Positions 1-10,753 of a stretch of 64,000 nt of DNA are shown one piece after another. Source of the DNA: Nitrospirota bacterium. Its GTDB lineage: Bacteria; Nitrospirota; Nitrospiria; SBBL01; JAADHI01. Position numbers and translations under genes: made by a program. How positions within the stretch are numbered: position 1 is the first letter of the stretch; each line of letters starts with the position of its first letter. The notes under the pieces were generated by a model. It did no database searches and was not told the origin of the DNA. It saw nothing but the letters and a program-made list of their open reading frames with translations. The DNA lies in assembly GCA_029261135.1 (NCBI GenBank), contig JAJDBX010000046.1, positions 80,158 to 144,157 of the forward strand, in the 5' to 3' direction.

Positions 1-50
1 ATGTCTGCCTTATTTTTTCTTCAAGGAAGTGGGATAACTGCCGACGCGGA

Positions 51-845
51 TCATACCCTTCCGAGTGATAAGTACCAGCTAAAAATTCCGTTTCCCCAAA
101 ATAAAGAGGTCAGCGCACCGAAGGCCAAGTAAGGGCCAAATGGGATCAAGTCTGCCCGGTTTTTTCCGCGAAAGATGATCATCAATATTCCGATGATTGT
201 ACCCGACAAAGAGGCCAGAAAAATGGTGAGCAGAACCCCCTGCCATCCAAGAAAAGCCCCGATCATTGCGATCAATTTAATATCACCCCCTCCCATCCCT
301 TCCTTCTTAAGGAGCTTAAGGGATAAGACGGCAACAAGATAAAATATTCCACCGCCTAAGAAGAGCCCGATGACTGAATTTAAAAATCCTGAAGGAAGAA
401 TTGTTGATCCAGCAAGGACGCCAATGATCATGCCTGGCAAGGTAATCACATCAGGGATAATTTGGTGGGATAAGTCAATAAATATGATTGCAATCAGTGC
501 TGAAAACAAGGGCAAGTAGACTGCAGTCTCGTAAGAAGGTCCAAATTGGCGGAGTATAAAAAGGAAGCCAATCCCATGAAGTAGCTCTACCAGAGGATAC
601 TTCCAATGGATTTTGCCTTTACAAGAATGACATTTACCCAGTAACAACAAAAAGCTGACGATCGGGATATTATGCCAAGGTTTTACCGGTGTCTTGCAAG
701 CGGGACAATGTGAAGAGGGAAAAACGATGGATTCGTTTCTTGGGAGTCGATAAATACAGACATTAACAAAGCTCCCAACAACAAGCCCGAAAAGAAAAAT
801 AGAGAGATCAATCATAGGACTTCCTCCATTAAAAAAGGATAACAC
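51..845 (-). CDS. pilD: Prepilin peptidase (A24 family, PilD-like)
   Basis: N-terminal CPAC...CHSCKGK double CxxC zinc motif, polytopic membrane protein, GMGGGDIKL motif of A24 peptidases. Confidence 0.93.
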   Translation of the reverse strand: MLSFFNGGSPMIDLSIFLFGLVVGSFVNVCIYRLPRNESIVFPSSHCPACKTPVKPWHNIPIVSFLLLLGKCHSCKGKIHWKYPLVELLHGIGFLFILRQFGPSYETAVYLPLFSALIAIIFIDLSHQIIPDVITLPGMIIGVLAGSTILPSGFLNSVIGLFLGGGIFYLVAVLSLKLLKKEGMGGGDIKLIAMIGAFLGWQGVLLTIFLASLSGTIIGILMIIFRGKNRADLIPFGPYLAFGALTSLFWGNGIFSWYLSLGRV

Positions 846-1062
846 AAGAGATTCTCACCAGCAATATGTTCACCTCGCTGGATTTGTTAGGATTGATTGA
901 AGCCTATGATTTATTTTTATGAAGAAAAAAGCGATGTTCCTCAGTTTTCTGGGGGAAATTATGGCAAAAGTTTCACTTCCTAATGCCTTACTGTTGGACT
1001 ATACTTCCGAGAGAAAATGAGATTGCCTCAAATTTAGTTTTGACGCATGTTGGATACCTTTT

Positions 1063-1524
1063 TTGAGGACGACTCCAGGTGCTTTTATTGCACAATTGGC
1101 TCAAATAAGGAGTCTTGTGTCACAAGCTTTTTCAAATGGGAAAATAGAGACGAACCGTCCGGTGCCCTATGACCTGATTTTTTTCGGGGTATTGATGGTC
1201 GTTTCAGGGGTAATGGATATCTACATTATATTCGCGAACCCTGATTACCGTCTTCCCGTTTTTGGAATGAAACTGGAGGGCCCAGAGGGCTGGTACCTCA
1301 ACCTGGTTTTCCCTCTGTTTCATTTTTTTATCGGCTATGGTTTGGTTTTTGCTCGAAAATGGGCATATCGCCTCTTTGTCGGGTTTACCATCTATGGTAT
1401 TTTGAGTGCGTCAGTGAATTTCTTACGACTTCCACCACCTCATAACATCAGAACGATTTTCATCATCATCAGCCTTGCAGTGCTTGGGTATCTTTATGCG
1501 AGAAGGGCGCACTTTAACCGTTGA
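1063..1524 (+). CDS. Hypothetical membrane protein
   Basis: Intact ORF with several hydrophobic segments; TTG start in the ORF track, true start uncertain. Confidence 0.5.
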   Translation: MRTTPGAFIAQLAQIRSLVSQAFSNGKIETNRPVPYDLIFFGVLMVVSGVMDIYIIFANPDYRLPVFGMKLEGPEGWYLNLVFPLFHFFIGYGLVFARKWAYRLFVGFTIYGILSASVNFLRLPPPHNIRTIFIIISLAVLGYLYARRAHFNR

Positions 1525-1628
1525 GAAAGCGCTCCAATTTTTAGAAATAGTCGTTATTTTCATCCATGTTAATCTTTCCCCATAGATTCTTGATTTAAAA
1601 AATAAGATGTGCTAGAAAAAGGGTCTTT

Positions 1629-1711
1629 GGGCGCGTGGCGGAATTGGTAGACGCAGCAGTCTCAAAAACTGCCGGGGTTTCCTCGTGCCAGTTCGATTCT
1701 GGCCGCGCCTA
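1629..1711 (+). tRNA. tRNA-Leu (anticodon CAA)
   Basis: gggcgcg/cgcgcct acceptor stem, GGCGGAATTGGTAGACGC D-arm, anticodon stem gcagt-ctCAAaa-actgc, T-arm gccag-ttcgatt-ctggc, class II long variable arm. Confidence 0.93.
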
Positions 1712-1854
1712 CAAAACATAACTGAGTTACTCGACGGGACTTAAATGTCAGTAAAATAGTAAGATAAATAGGCTTAATTATTGTTTTTAAAGGGTTTATT
1801 GACACTAAAATACCCCTATGGTAGGCTTTTTTAATGGATTTCTGGAGTAATTAA

Positions 1855-2754
1855 ATGGCAAAATCCGGGGCCTCATATACTGTTGTTGTTTTCTCAGGTT
1901 CGAATACTTCAGAACCACGCCGATTTTCCATCAAAAAAAAGGTCTTGAAGTTCTTTTTAGGGGCTTCAGTTGTTTTTTTTGTGGGTCTCACAGGTTTTTC
2001 TGTCCACTACTATCTCATCTCAGAAGAGATGGAGGAATTCCATGTCCTCCGCAAAGAAAACAAAGCACAAAAAATCCAGATACAAAACTTTACCTCGTCC
2101 ATTGACGATCTAAAAGGTCAAGTGGTTCGTCTCGTTGAGTTTGATCGAAAACTACGTGTCATGACTGATATTGACCCTCCTAAAGGAAGTGTCAACTCAT
2201 TTGGGGTTGGGGGAGCAGAAGACCAAAAATCGCTTGCAGCCAACCTTCACTTGCAAGATGCCATGCGGAGAGATTTAGAGTTGCTCCAATCTCATGTAAT
2301 TGAACAAGAAAAGAGCTTTCAAGAACTTGAGGAGGTTGTTCAGGAGAGACATTCACTTTGGGCCTCTACCCCATCGATTTGGCCCACTTCGGGGTGGCTC
2401 AGTTCTAGTTTCGGCAAGCGCGTTTCTCCATTTACGGGGCGCCTTTCAAACCACAACGGCATTGATATTTCGGCACGCCCTGGCACACCTATTATCGCGC
2501 CAGCATCCGGGGTTGTCAGTTCTTCCCGATTCAACGGCGGTTTTGGCCGCTTTCTTAAACTCAACCATGGCTTTGGCATTGTCACCCAATATGGCCATCT
2601 ATCCAAAGTCGCTGTTAAGGTCGGGCAAAAAGTAAACCGAGGAGACATTATCGCTTATGTGGGCAATACTGGACTTTCTACCGGCCCACACCTCCATTAT
2701 GAAGTTTCTGTGAATAAAGTATCGATCGATCCGATGAGATATATACTTAATTGA
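1855..2754 (+). CDS. M23 family metallopeptidase (murein endopeptidase)
   Basis: N-terminal TM, coiled coil, C-terminal LytM motifs HNGIDISARPGTPI and GHLSKVAV...TGLSTGPHLHYE. Confidence 0.93.
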   Translation: MAKSGASYTVVVFSGSNTSEPRRFSIKKKVLKFFLGASVVFFVGLTGFSVHYYLISEEMEEFHVLRKENKAQKIQIQNFTSSIDDLKGQVVRLVEFDRKLRVMTDIDPPKGSVNSFGVGGAEDQKSLAANLHLQDAMRRDLELLQSHVIEQEKSFQELEEVVQERHSLWASTPSIWPTSGWLSSSFGKRVSPFTGRLSNHNGIDISARPGTPIIAPASGVVSSSRFNGGFGRFLKLNHGFGIVTQYGHLSKVAVKVGQKVNRGDIIAYVGNTGLSTGPHLHYEVSVNKVSIDPMRYILN

Positions 2755-2909
2755 AGGAACTGAACTCTGTTCAGGGGAAGTATCCCCTGGTGCAAGACAA
2801 GAGGAAGTTGGGATGGAAGTCTCCGACCTTTCTCTTGAATTATCAACTCTAATATGGCGCACATCAAAGTGGCATGCCATATTTGGGAAAGAGGAGGTTT
2901 GGGGGACAG

Positions 2910-3116
2910 ATGGCGGTCAAAGGGAAAGTAAAGTGGTTTAACGAGAAAAAAGGATTTGGGTTTATCGAGAGAGATGAAGGAGACGACGTCTTTGTCCATT
3001 TCTCGGCGATTTCAGGGGAAGGGTTTAAAACATTAACAGAAGGACAGACGGTTGAGTTCGAGGTAATTAAGGGAGAGAAAGGGCCACAAGCCGCCGATGT
3101 CATTCCGTCCGATTAG
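2910..3116 (+). CDS. Cold-shock protein, CspA family
   Basis: [34 protein letters not shown]; start trimmed from ORF 2874..3116 to the internal Met preceding KGKVKWF. Confidence 0.95.
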   Translation: MAVKGKVKWFNEKKGFGFIERDEGDDVFVHFSAISGEGFKTLTEGQTVEFEVIKGEKGPQAADVIPSD

Positions 3117-3142
3117 ATTCCTGAATTGAGTAAATTGCGTTA

Positions 3143-3178
3143 CCCCGGCAAGGTTTAACTTGTCGGGGTTTTTTTTTG
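3143..3178 (+). terminator. Rho-independent terminator after cspA-like gene
   Basis: ccccggcaag-gttta-acttgtcgggg hairpin followed by a T9 tract. Confidence 0.85.
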
Positions 3179-3246
3179 CAATGGCAAGAAGAAATACCCT
3201 ATGTTAAAATAGTTCGATATATCGTGCTTTTATTAAGGGGAAGTCA

Positions 3247-5937
3247 ATGTTAGGCGTTGGAAACATTGTTCGAAAAGTATTTGGCAGTCGAAATGACCGA
3301 GAGCTGAAACGACTTTGGCCTGTTGTGGCACAAGTGAATGACTTGGAAGAAAAGACTTCTAAGCTCTCTGATCAAGAATTGCGCGAGAAAACCTCTGAAT
3401 TTCGACAAAAACTTGGTCTTCCTGAAACAGGAGATCTACCTGAAACCTATGACACAAAAGCCCTTGCTGAGGGCTTGGATGAAATCATTCCGGAGGCTTT
3501 TGCTGTTGTCCGTGAGGCCTCTAAGCGTGTCCTCGGTATGCGCCATTTTGATGTTCAGATTTTAGGGGGCGCAGTTCTTCATGAAGGAAAAATCGCTGAG
3601 ATGAAAACGGGAGAAGGGAAAACCCTTGTCGCGACCTTGCCCGTTTATCTAAACGCATTGACTCGAAGAGGGGTTCATGTCGTAACAGTAAATGATTATC
3701 TTGCGGGTCGCGATTCGGAATGGATGGGGCAACTTTACCGCTTTTTAGGATTAACCGTCGGGATTATTCAACATGATTTATCCGATGAGGATCGGCAACT
3801 CGCCTATAATGCCGATGTGTCTTACGGCACGAATAACGAATTCGGTTTTGATTATCTCCGGGATAATATGAAATTTGACCCCAAAAGTTGGGTTCAGCGG
3901 AAACCTTATTTTGCAATAATTGATGAAGTGGACAGCATCTTAATTGATGAGGCAAGAACCCCGCTTATTATTTCGGGCCCGGCCGAAAATTCTACAGAAC
4001 TCTATTATCGCGTGAATCAGATTATTCCCCGCCTGAAAAAAGAAGTTGATTACACCATTGAAGAAAAAACGAAAACCGCGACCTTAACCGAAGAGGGCAA
4101 TGCAAAAGTCGAGACATTGCTGGAGGTTGATAATCTCTACGATTTGTCCAATTTATCACTTGTGCACCACGTCATGCAGGCGCTAAAGGCGCATGTCCTT
4201 TTCAAACGTGATGTGGATTATGTCGTCAGAGATGGCGAAGTCATTATTATTGATGAGTTCACCGGCCGTATGATGGCAGGAAGGCGTTGGAGTGATGGCC
4301 TTCACCAAGCAACAGAGGCGAAAGAAGGCGTGAAAATTGCCAATGAAAATCAAACCTTGGCTTCAGTCACCTTCCAGAATTATTTTAGACTTTATGAAAA
4401 ATTAGGGGGTATGACCGGAACAGCAGACACCGAGGCGGCAGAGTTTCATAAAATCTATAATCTCGAAGTCATTGTGCTGCCACCCAACCGACCCTTAATG
4501 CGCGTGAATGATCCTGATGTCATTTACAGAACGGAAAAAGAGAAATTTAACGCGATTGTTGAGGAAGTGACTGAACTGAATAAGTCTGGGCACCCCGTTC
4601 TGGTCGGGACAATCTCCATTGAAAAGTCGGAGCAGATTGCAGCTATTTTGAAACGAAACGGAGTACATCATTCCGTTCTGAATGCTAAATATCATGAAAA
4701 AGAAGCGGATATTATTGCGCAGGCTGGAAGAAAAGGCGCAGTCACCATTGCAACAAATATGGCCGGACGAGGCACTGACATTCTCCTGGGGGGAAATGCG
4801 GAATTTTTATTCAAACAATACGAACACCAACATCCTGATGCGACCCCGGAAGCCTTAGAAGAGGCAAAAAGAAAAATTGAAAAGGGAATCGAAACCGAGA
4901 GACAAGAGGTTCTTGATCAAGGTGGCCTTCATATTATTGGAACGGAGCGTCATGAGTCTCGTCGGGTAGATAACCAATTAAGGGGCCGCGCGGGTCGGCA
5001 GGGTGATCCAGGTTCTTCACGCTTTTTTCTGTCGCTTGAGGATGATCTATTACGGATTTTTGGCTCAGATAAAATTTCAAAGCTAATGGCTCGCCTTGGC
5101 ATGGAAGAAGGGGTGCCGATAGAACATGGCATGGTGACCAAGGCCATAGAAAGTGCACAAAAAAGAGTCGAAGGTCACAACTTTGATATTAGAAAACAAT
5201 TACTGGAATATGACGATGTGATGAACAAACAGCGAACAGTGATCTATGATCGTCGTCGCGAAATCCTTTCAAAACCCGAAATTAGCGAAGATATCCAAGA
5301 GAAGATTGAAGAACAAATTGACGAATTGCTTGAGACCTACTGCCCTGAACAGGCGTATTCTGAGGCTTGGAATGGCACAGGCCTTTCTGAGGGACTCTTC
5401 CACCAGTTTACACTGGTGTTTGACAAAGAAGAGGATTGGTTTTCGACGATGGGAAGAGAGGCTCTCAAAGAGGAGATCCAGACTCAAGTTCGAGCGATTT
5501 ATAAAGAAAAGCAAGAAGCGATCGGGGAAGAACTGCTCCATACCCTGGAGAAACAAATTTTTTTGCGCATGATCGACACTCATTGGAAGGATCACCTTTT
5601 AGCGATGGATTCTTTGAAAGAAGGGATCGGCTTACGCGGATATGGTCAAAAAGAACCGCTCAGTGAATATAAAAAGGAAGGCTTCGAAATGTTTTCCATG
5701 ATGATCGATCGCATCAAAAGGGATACGATTGAACAACTTTTTCATGTCCAAGTGGTCAGTCAGGCTGAAAAAGAACACCAGGTTCACTCTGTTTTCCAAA
5801 AAGCACAGTCGATGCAAATGAATCGCGGAGAATCGACCGTGACGCAAACGGTAGCGCGCCAAGAAAAGAAGGTGGGTCGAAATGACCCCTGTTCTTGTGG
5901 TAGTGGGAAAAAATATAAAAAATGTTGCGGCAGATAA
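3247..5937 (+). CDS. secA: Preprotein translocase subunit SecA
   Basis: Full-length 896 aa, [14 protein letters not shown] Walker [21 protein letters not shown]-terminal zinc motif [15 protein letters not shown]. Confidence 0.99.
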   Translation: MLGVGNIVRKVFGSRNDRELKRLWPVVAQVNDLEEKTSKLSDQELREKTSEFRQKLGLPETGDLPETYDTKALAEGLDEIIPEAFAVVREASKRVLGMRHFDVQILGGAVLHEGKIAEMKTGEGKTLVATLPVYLNALTRRGVHVVTVNDYLAGRDSEWMGQLYRFLGLTVGIIQHDLSDEDRQLAYNADVSYGTNNEFGFDYLRDNMKFDPKSWVQRKPYFAIIDEVDSILIDEARTPLIISGPAENSTELYYRVNQIIPRLKKEVDYTIEEKTKTATLTEEGNAKVETLLEVDNLYDLSNLSLVHHVMQALKAHVLFKRDVDYVVRDGEVIIIDEFTGRMMAGRRWSDGLHQATEAKEGVKIANENQTLASVTFQNYFRLYEKLGGMTGTADTEAAEFHKIYNLEVIVLPPNRPLMRVNDPDVIYRTEKEKFNAIVEEVTELNKSGHPVLVGTISIEKSEQIAAILKRNGVHHSVLNAKYHEKEADIIAQAGRKGAVTIATNMAGRGTDILLGGNAEFLFKQYEHQHPDATPEALEEAKRKIEKGIETERQEVLDQGGLHIIGTERHESRRVDNQLRGRAGRQGDPGSSRFFLSLEDDLLRIFGSDKISKLMARLGMEEGVPIEHGMVTKAIESAQKRVEGHNFDIRKQLLEYDDVMNKQRTVIYDRRREILSKPEISEDIQEKIEEQIDELLETYCPEQAYSEAWNGTGLSEGLFHQFTLVFDKEEDWFSTMGREALKEEIQTQVRAIYKEKQEAIGEELLHTLEKQIFLRMIDTHWKDHLLAMDSLKEGIGLRGYGQKEPLSEYKKEGFEMFSMMIDRIKRDTIEQLFHVQVVSQAEKEHQVHSVFQKAQSMQMNRGESTVTQTVARQEKKVGRNDPCSCGSGKKYKKCCGR

Positions 5938-7073
5938 GTGTGAAAAAAAGAGCTTCAAATCCTAAAGCCTTGAGAAACACTCATCATCAAAGCACACGGT
6001 CTCTACTTCAGCGTGGTAAAGATTTGAAAGAAACGCTGCGCCAAAAAGAATATGAGTTGGATTTTTTTATTAAAACAGGGAAAGCACTGACAGAATCCCT
6101 GGAATTCAAAAAAGTACTCCGTGTGATTTTATCTGCGGCAAGAAGGCTTGTTCGCTGTGAAGACTGGGCCCTTCTTTTACTGGATAATTCTGGAAAATCA
6201 CTGCATTACTCAGTGGGAAAAACCGCCTCACTGAAGGTACTGAAAAAGGTGCGCTACAAAATGGGGGAAGGCCCTGCAGGATGGGTCGCGAAAAATGAAC
6301 AGGCACTCCTCATCCCCGATTTTTCAAAACAGACCCAGTATAAGAAGGAAGAACGCTTTTATCCCCATATCATAGTACGAAACCTTCTTTGTCTGCCCAT
6401 TGTTTGTAATAACCAGGTCATCGGAGTAATCCAAGTCCTCAATCGCATTGGACAAAACCAATTCTCTGAAAATGATTTGGATCTATTAGAAAAACTCCTT
6501 GATCTCTCCTCTTCTGCTATCGCGCGATCAGACCTTTACCAAAAAATGTCTGATCTTGTCACAACTGACGATCTGACACACCTTTATAACCTGCGTTACC
6601 TAGACCATGTGTTAGATGTCGAAATGAAACGAAGTCGCCGCTACAAAAGTTTCCTTTCGCTCATTTTCATTGATTTGGATTTTTTTAAACAGGTGAATGA
6701 TAACCACGGTCATCTCATGGGGAGCAAAGTCCTTGTAGAGATGGCCAGTATCTTGATTGAAAGCCTGCGTGCTGTTGATGTGATTGTGCGCTATGGAGGT
6801 GATGAGTTTGTTGTTCTACTTCCCAATACAGACCTGAAAAAAGCCAGCCGGGTTGCAGAACGTGTCCGTATTGCGATTCATGAATTTGATTTTTTGAAAG
6901 AAGAAGGTTTGTCCTTGAAGATTACGGCCAGTTTTGGGATTGCTTGCTACCCCAAACATGCAAACGCCCGAAATGACTTGATCCACCTGGCCGACCGTGC
7001 AATGTATGTATCTAAGACAAATGGCAGAGATATGATCTCCGTGACAATGAATGACAAATTAAAAACCCTCTGA
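5922..7073 (+). CDS. GAF-GGDEF diguanylate cyclase
   Basis: GAF-like N-terminus, [11 protein letters not shown] active site; true start may lie a few codons downstream of the secA stop. Confidence 0.9.
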   Translation: MLRQISVKKRASNPKALRNTHHQSTRSLLQRGKDLKETLRQKEYELDFFIKTGKALTESLEFKKVLRVILSAARRLVRCEDWALLLLDNSGKSLHYSVGKTASLKVLKKVRYKMGEGPAGWVAKNEQALLIPDFSKQTQYKKEERFYPHIIVRNLLCLPIVCNNQVIGVIQVLNRIGQNQFSENDLDLLEKLLDLSSSAIARSDLYQKMSDLVTTDDLTHLYNLRYLDHVLDVEMKRSRRYKSFLSLIFIDLDFFKQVNDNHGHLMGSKVLVEMASILIESLRAVDVIVRYGGDEFVVLLPNTDLKKASRVAERVRIAIHEFDFLKEEGLSLKITASFGIACYPKHANARNDLIHLADRAMYVSKTNGRDMISVTMNDKLKTL

Positions 7074-8519
7074 TGAAACCTTTAATAAGCGACCTTGTAA
7101 GATCTTGGACAATCGGTTTTTTTCAATTTCGAGATAGAGAGTCTTTTCCTGAGAACAGATGACTGAGCCGACCCTTCCTTTTTTAGGCCTCTGGATGTAT
7201 TTTTTGAATGTATACATCGCTTCTCCTTTTCCTTCTTTTTTATAGCGACTAAAATAAAGTGCCAAAGTAGCTGCTTCAAGCAGCGTCTGAGGGGGAATAT
7301 CCTTTCGCTGCGCCATTTTGACTAATACATGTGCACCGGGAACACCGCGTGCGTGAAACCAAAGGTCATTTCCACGGGCGATATGAAAAGTAATCTCCTC
7401 ATTTTCCCGGTCGTTACGTCCAACCAACAATCGCATATCATCGGACGAGAGATAAGTCGCCGGGCTTTTTTGAGCCGATTTTCGGGTTTTTATTTTTTGG
7501 CGTGGATGAAGTGGATAATCGTCCAATTGAATAGACTTTCCTTCCATCACCACTTTTTGTCCTGTTTCGAGTTGAAGCAGCGTGTTTTTTGTTTCTTCCA
7601 TCAGCTTAAGGAGTAAGGGCTTTCCTGATACACTTTTCTTATATTTTTTGAAGAAGTGACCCATGTTTTCGACCGCAGACAATGCAGGATCAAGCCGGAC
7701 AACAGTCCTTTGTGGATCGGAGCCTGTTTGTTCTACTTTAAAGTAGATAAAATGATCGGCTCCCGCTTCGATGGCCTGTAAATGGCATTTCAGATATTCC
7801 CCATATTCCTGATACTTTAAAGATTCCTCTGCCTCACGGACTTGCGCGGTAAACCGCTTAAGCCTCCTTTCCTGACGTCGAATGCTTTCAGAAAACTGAG
7901 CAAGCAGATCTTTTTTTACGGTATTGGCCTCTTCTTCCTTTTCCAACTCAGAGAAATAAATCTCTAAAGAAAGGTTTAATCTAAATGGGCTTGGGCCCGC
8001 TAAAGGGATCTGGGGCTCTTTAAATACGTGTGCCGGCCTTATCTCCGGGAGATGATAGGGATCACCAATTGATAGGGATCGAGAGACTGGGGGACGGGTG
8101 AGTGTACCTAGAATGCACTCTTTTGAATCGATCAGAAAAAAATTAGAGGCCAAACCAGTCAACTCGGCTGAAAAGGTGAGCGGCTTGAGGTCATCTCCTG
8201 ACCATGCAGCGGTAATTTGAATAATGCGATCCCCTTCAAGCGCTTTGATCGACTGAATTCTTTTATAGCGAAGGTGAGACCGCAATAACTGGCAAAAATG
8301 TGGCGGCATTTTGGGGTTGGGGTATTTTTTCTGGATGAGGTGGCAGCGTGAAAATTGCGGGTGCGCTGAAAAAAGAAGGCGTAAACGTTGCCGATTTTTC
8401 TCGATTTCAAAGAGAATCATTTTTGGATGGGGCTGATCAATGCGTCGAATCATGCCTCCAACAAGCTCTATGTTAAATTCTTCAATGACTTGATTCAGTT
8501 GTTTGATGCTTAATCCCAT
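7059..8519 (-). CDS. rqcH: NFACT family protein (RqcH/Rqc2-like ribosome quality control)
   Basis: NFACT-N start (GLSIKQLNQVIEEFN...LVGGMIRRI), GDRI motif, coiled coil, C-terminal NFACT-R block (ITFHIARGNDLWFHARGVPGAHVLVK). Confidence 0.88.
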   Translation of the reverse strand: MGLSIKQLNQVIEEFNIELVGGMIRRIDQPHPKMILFEIEKNRQRLRLLFSAHPQFSRCHLIQKKYPNPKMPPHFCQLLRSHLRYKRIQSIKALEGDRIIQITAAWSGDDLKPLTFSAELTGLASNFFLIDSKECILGTLTRPPVSRSLSIGDPYHLPEIRPAHVFKEPQIPLAGPSPFRLNLSLEIYFSELEKEEEANTVKKDLLAQFSESIRRQERRLKRFTAQVREAEESLKYQEYGEYLKCHLQAIEAGADHFIYFKVEQTGSDPQRTVVRLDPALSAVENMGHFFKKYKKSVSGKPLLLKLMEETKNTLLQLETGQKVVMEGKSIQLDDYPLHPRQKIKTRKSAQKSPATYLSSDDMRLLVGRNDRENEEITFHIARGNDLWFHARGVPGAHVLVKMAQRKDIPPQTLLEAATLALYFSRYKKEGKGEAMYTFKKYIQRPKKGRVGSVICSQEKTLYLEIEKNRLSKILQGRLLKVSSEGF

Positions 8520-8634
8520 TGGACTTGTTTGATCCCTGTCCTTCTGTTATTTTGTCCCCGAATCAAATGGGAATTCTAAACAGACAGCGCAAATTCCGCA
8601 AGTGAGGCTCGGATTGGGCATAGAGGAGTGATAA

Positions 8635-8901
8635 TTGAGCTTGGACGATTTTGAAGCAACGATTGATTTACACGGAGAATTTGTTGAAGAAGCAATTGAG
8701 CGACTGGATCGCTTCCTCGATCAGGCCATATTATCCACTCAAAATGATGTTAAAGTCATTCACGGTCATGGTGGCGGACGCTTGAAATCTGCCGTGCGTG
8801 CCTACCTTAAAACATCACGTTATGTCTCCGATTCACATACTGGTGAGCCATGGGAAGGGGGAGATGGCGTAACAATCGTAACATTGAAGGTAGATCAGTA
8901 A
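8635..8901 (+). CDS. Smr-domain protein (MutS2 C-terminal-like)
   Basis: IDLHGEFVEEAIERLDRFLDQA...VIHGHGGGRLKSAVRAYL Smr motifs; standalone 88 aa. Confidence 0.88.
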   Translation: MSLDDFEATIDLHGEFVEEAIERLDRFLDQAILSTQNDVKVIHGHGGGRLKSAVRAYLKTSRYVSDSHTGEPWEGGDGVTIVTLKVDQ

Positions 8902-8947
8902 CACGTTTCCCCCCTCTTTTGGGGGTGTTGACCATGAAGGTCTCGGC

Positions 8948-9676
8948 TTGTTATCTTTCTCTGATATGAACTGCACAAAAAATAATCAGACACTTATGTC
9001 AATTTTTACCGTTTCTATTGTATTGGCATTGCTATTGGCCTTACACAACGATTTGTCAATTCCCGGGCCCTTACCCGAATCTAAAATTCTCGTTTATCAA
9101 GCGAAAGAAAGGACAAAGGCAGCTAAAAAGAACCGCTTTCGTAAAGAAAATATGTCACAAATTCTTGCGGGCCATCATACGGGTTTACTTCCGACTGAAG
9201 ATCGAAAACTCGTCGATTTTATCGTCCAAGAGAGTCGACAGTATGGGTTTGACCCTGAGTTGATATTGGCCTTGATTTCAACCGAGAGCTCTTTTTATAA
9301 CTGGTCAGTTTCAAACAAAGGGGCGCTTGGCATGATGCAAATTGTTCCCGAAACTGGGAAGGCACTTGCAAAATCGACTCAAATTGCCTGGAATGAACAG
9401 AATCAACGGCTTTTTGATCCTTATGTGAATATCCGACTGGGGATTCATTATCTCCATCGGCTCAAAAAACGTTTTGGGAATATCCATGTTGCACTCGCGG
9501 CCTATAACGTTGGTCCCACTAAAATTCAACGGTGGATTCGACAGGGAAAACCCATGCCCAGACAATATGCGAATAAAGTAATGCGATTCTACAAATCTTA
9601 TCTTGCACTCAATATTGAACGCCAAAAGACCCATAAAGTCACTTCTTCAAGCATTTCTGTCCCAAGCGACACATAA
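8948..9676 (+). CDS. Lytic transglycosylase, SLT family
   Basis: ALISTESSFYNWSVSNKGALGMMQIVPETG and AAYNVGPTKI motifs. Confidence 0.92.
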   Translation: MLSFSDMNCTKNNQTLMSIFTVSIVLALLLALHNDLSIPGPLPESKILVYQAKERTKAAKKNRFRKENMSQILAGHHTGLLPTEDRKLVDFIVQESRQYGFDPELILALISTESSFYNWSVSNKGALGMMQIVPETGKALAKSTQIAWNEQNQRLFDPYVNIRLGIHYLHRLKKRFGNIHVALAAYNVGPTKIQRWIRQGKPMPRQYANKVMRFYKSYLALNIERQKTHKVTSSSISVPSDT

Positions 9677-9688
9677 AACAGGAAAACA

Positions 9689-10753
9689 GTGGCCCTGGAG
9701 CCTCTTCCGCTTGCCCGATTTCCACCTTTTGTCATAGTATATGGGATGCAACTTCCGCATACCCAAGCCCCTCAGTTTAAATTTTCTCAGAAAAAACAAA
9801 ATATGACATCGCCCCATTTTAGTAGCCTCATTCGCCCTTATGAGGGAGGAAAAGTTGACATCGGCCTCTTGGGAGTACCCTCCGACACCGGCGTAATCCA
9901 AGGAGGGGGGCGCGCGGGTGCCGCCCTCGGCCCGGATGCGATCAGAGAAGCCCTAAGCCGGTACGGTACCCGCTATAATATTGAGCGGGATATCGATCTT
10001 TCGTCCCTTAAAATTGCTGACTTTGGCAACCTTGTTTGTGATGCAGGTTCTGTAGAACAGACCCATCAATGCCTTACGGAGGCCGTTTCTGAGTTGATTC
10101 GTCTTGGGGTACTGCCCATTTTATTTGGTGGAGGCCATGACCTGACTTTTGGCGGTGTGCGAGGATTGGCAAAAGCGCGACCATGCCCGATTGGAGGCAT
10201 TACACTCGACGCCCATTTTGATGTGCGCGAGGTCATCGATCGTAAAATTACCAGTGGCACCCCTTTTAGAAATATTTTGGACCATATAGAGGAAGTGCTT
10301 GGGTCAAAATTCGTTGAAATTGGGATCAATGGCCTTATTAATGACAAAAAACACTTAGTCTACCTTGAAAAGAAAGAGGCCTGCATCTTTTCTCTTTCTG
10401 AAACACGCCAAAAGGGAATGGCCACCGTGCTTGAAAAAGGCTTGCAGGTTGCCTCAGATGAAACAGAAAAGATCTTTTGCTCGATAGATCTTGATGCCGT
10501 CGCGCAGGCCTTTGCACCCGGGACTTCAGCGCCCTCTCCCGAAGGACTGACGCCGGAAGAGGTTTCAATGGCGGCCTATCACTTTGGTCTCCACAAAAAA
10601 ACAGCGTATTTTGATATTATGGAGCTGAATCCCAATTTTGATCAGGATGGCCGGACCGCCCGATTGGCGGCCGCGCTTGTACTTCATTTTGTCACGGGCT
10701 TTGCGCAACGGGAAAATAAGCGAGAAAACCCCATCGGATTTCGGATGCTTTAA
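9689..10753 (+). CDS. hutG: Arginase-family hydrolase, probable formimidoylglutamase
   Basis: GGGHDLTFGG, DAHFDVRE and SIDLDAVAQAFAPGTSAPSPEGLTPEE metal-binding motifs; directly abuts hutU; start may be an internal Met (about 9803). Confidence 0.85.
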   Translation: MALEPLPLARFPPFVIVYGMQLPHTQAPQFKFSQKKQNMTSPHFSSLIRPYEGGKVDIGLLGVPSDTGVIQGGGRAGAALGPDAIREALSRYGTRYNIERDIDLSSLKIADFGNLVCDAGSVEQTHQCLTEAVSELIRLGVLPILFGGGHDLTFGGVRGLAKARPCPIGGITLDAHFDVREVIDRKITSGTPFRNILDHIEEVLGSKFVEIGINGLINDKKHLVYLEKKEACIFSLSETRQKGMATVLEKGLQVASDETEKIFCSIDLDAVAQAFAPGTSAPSPEGLTPEEVSMAAYHFGLHKKTAYFDIMELNPNFDQDGRTARLAAALVLHFVTGFAQRENKRENPIGFRML

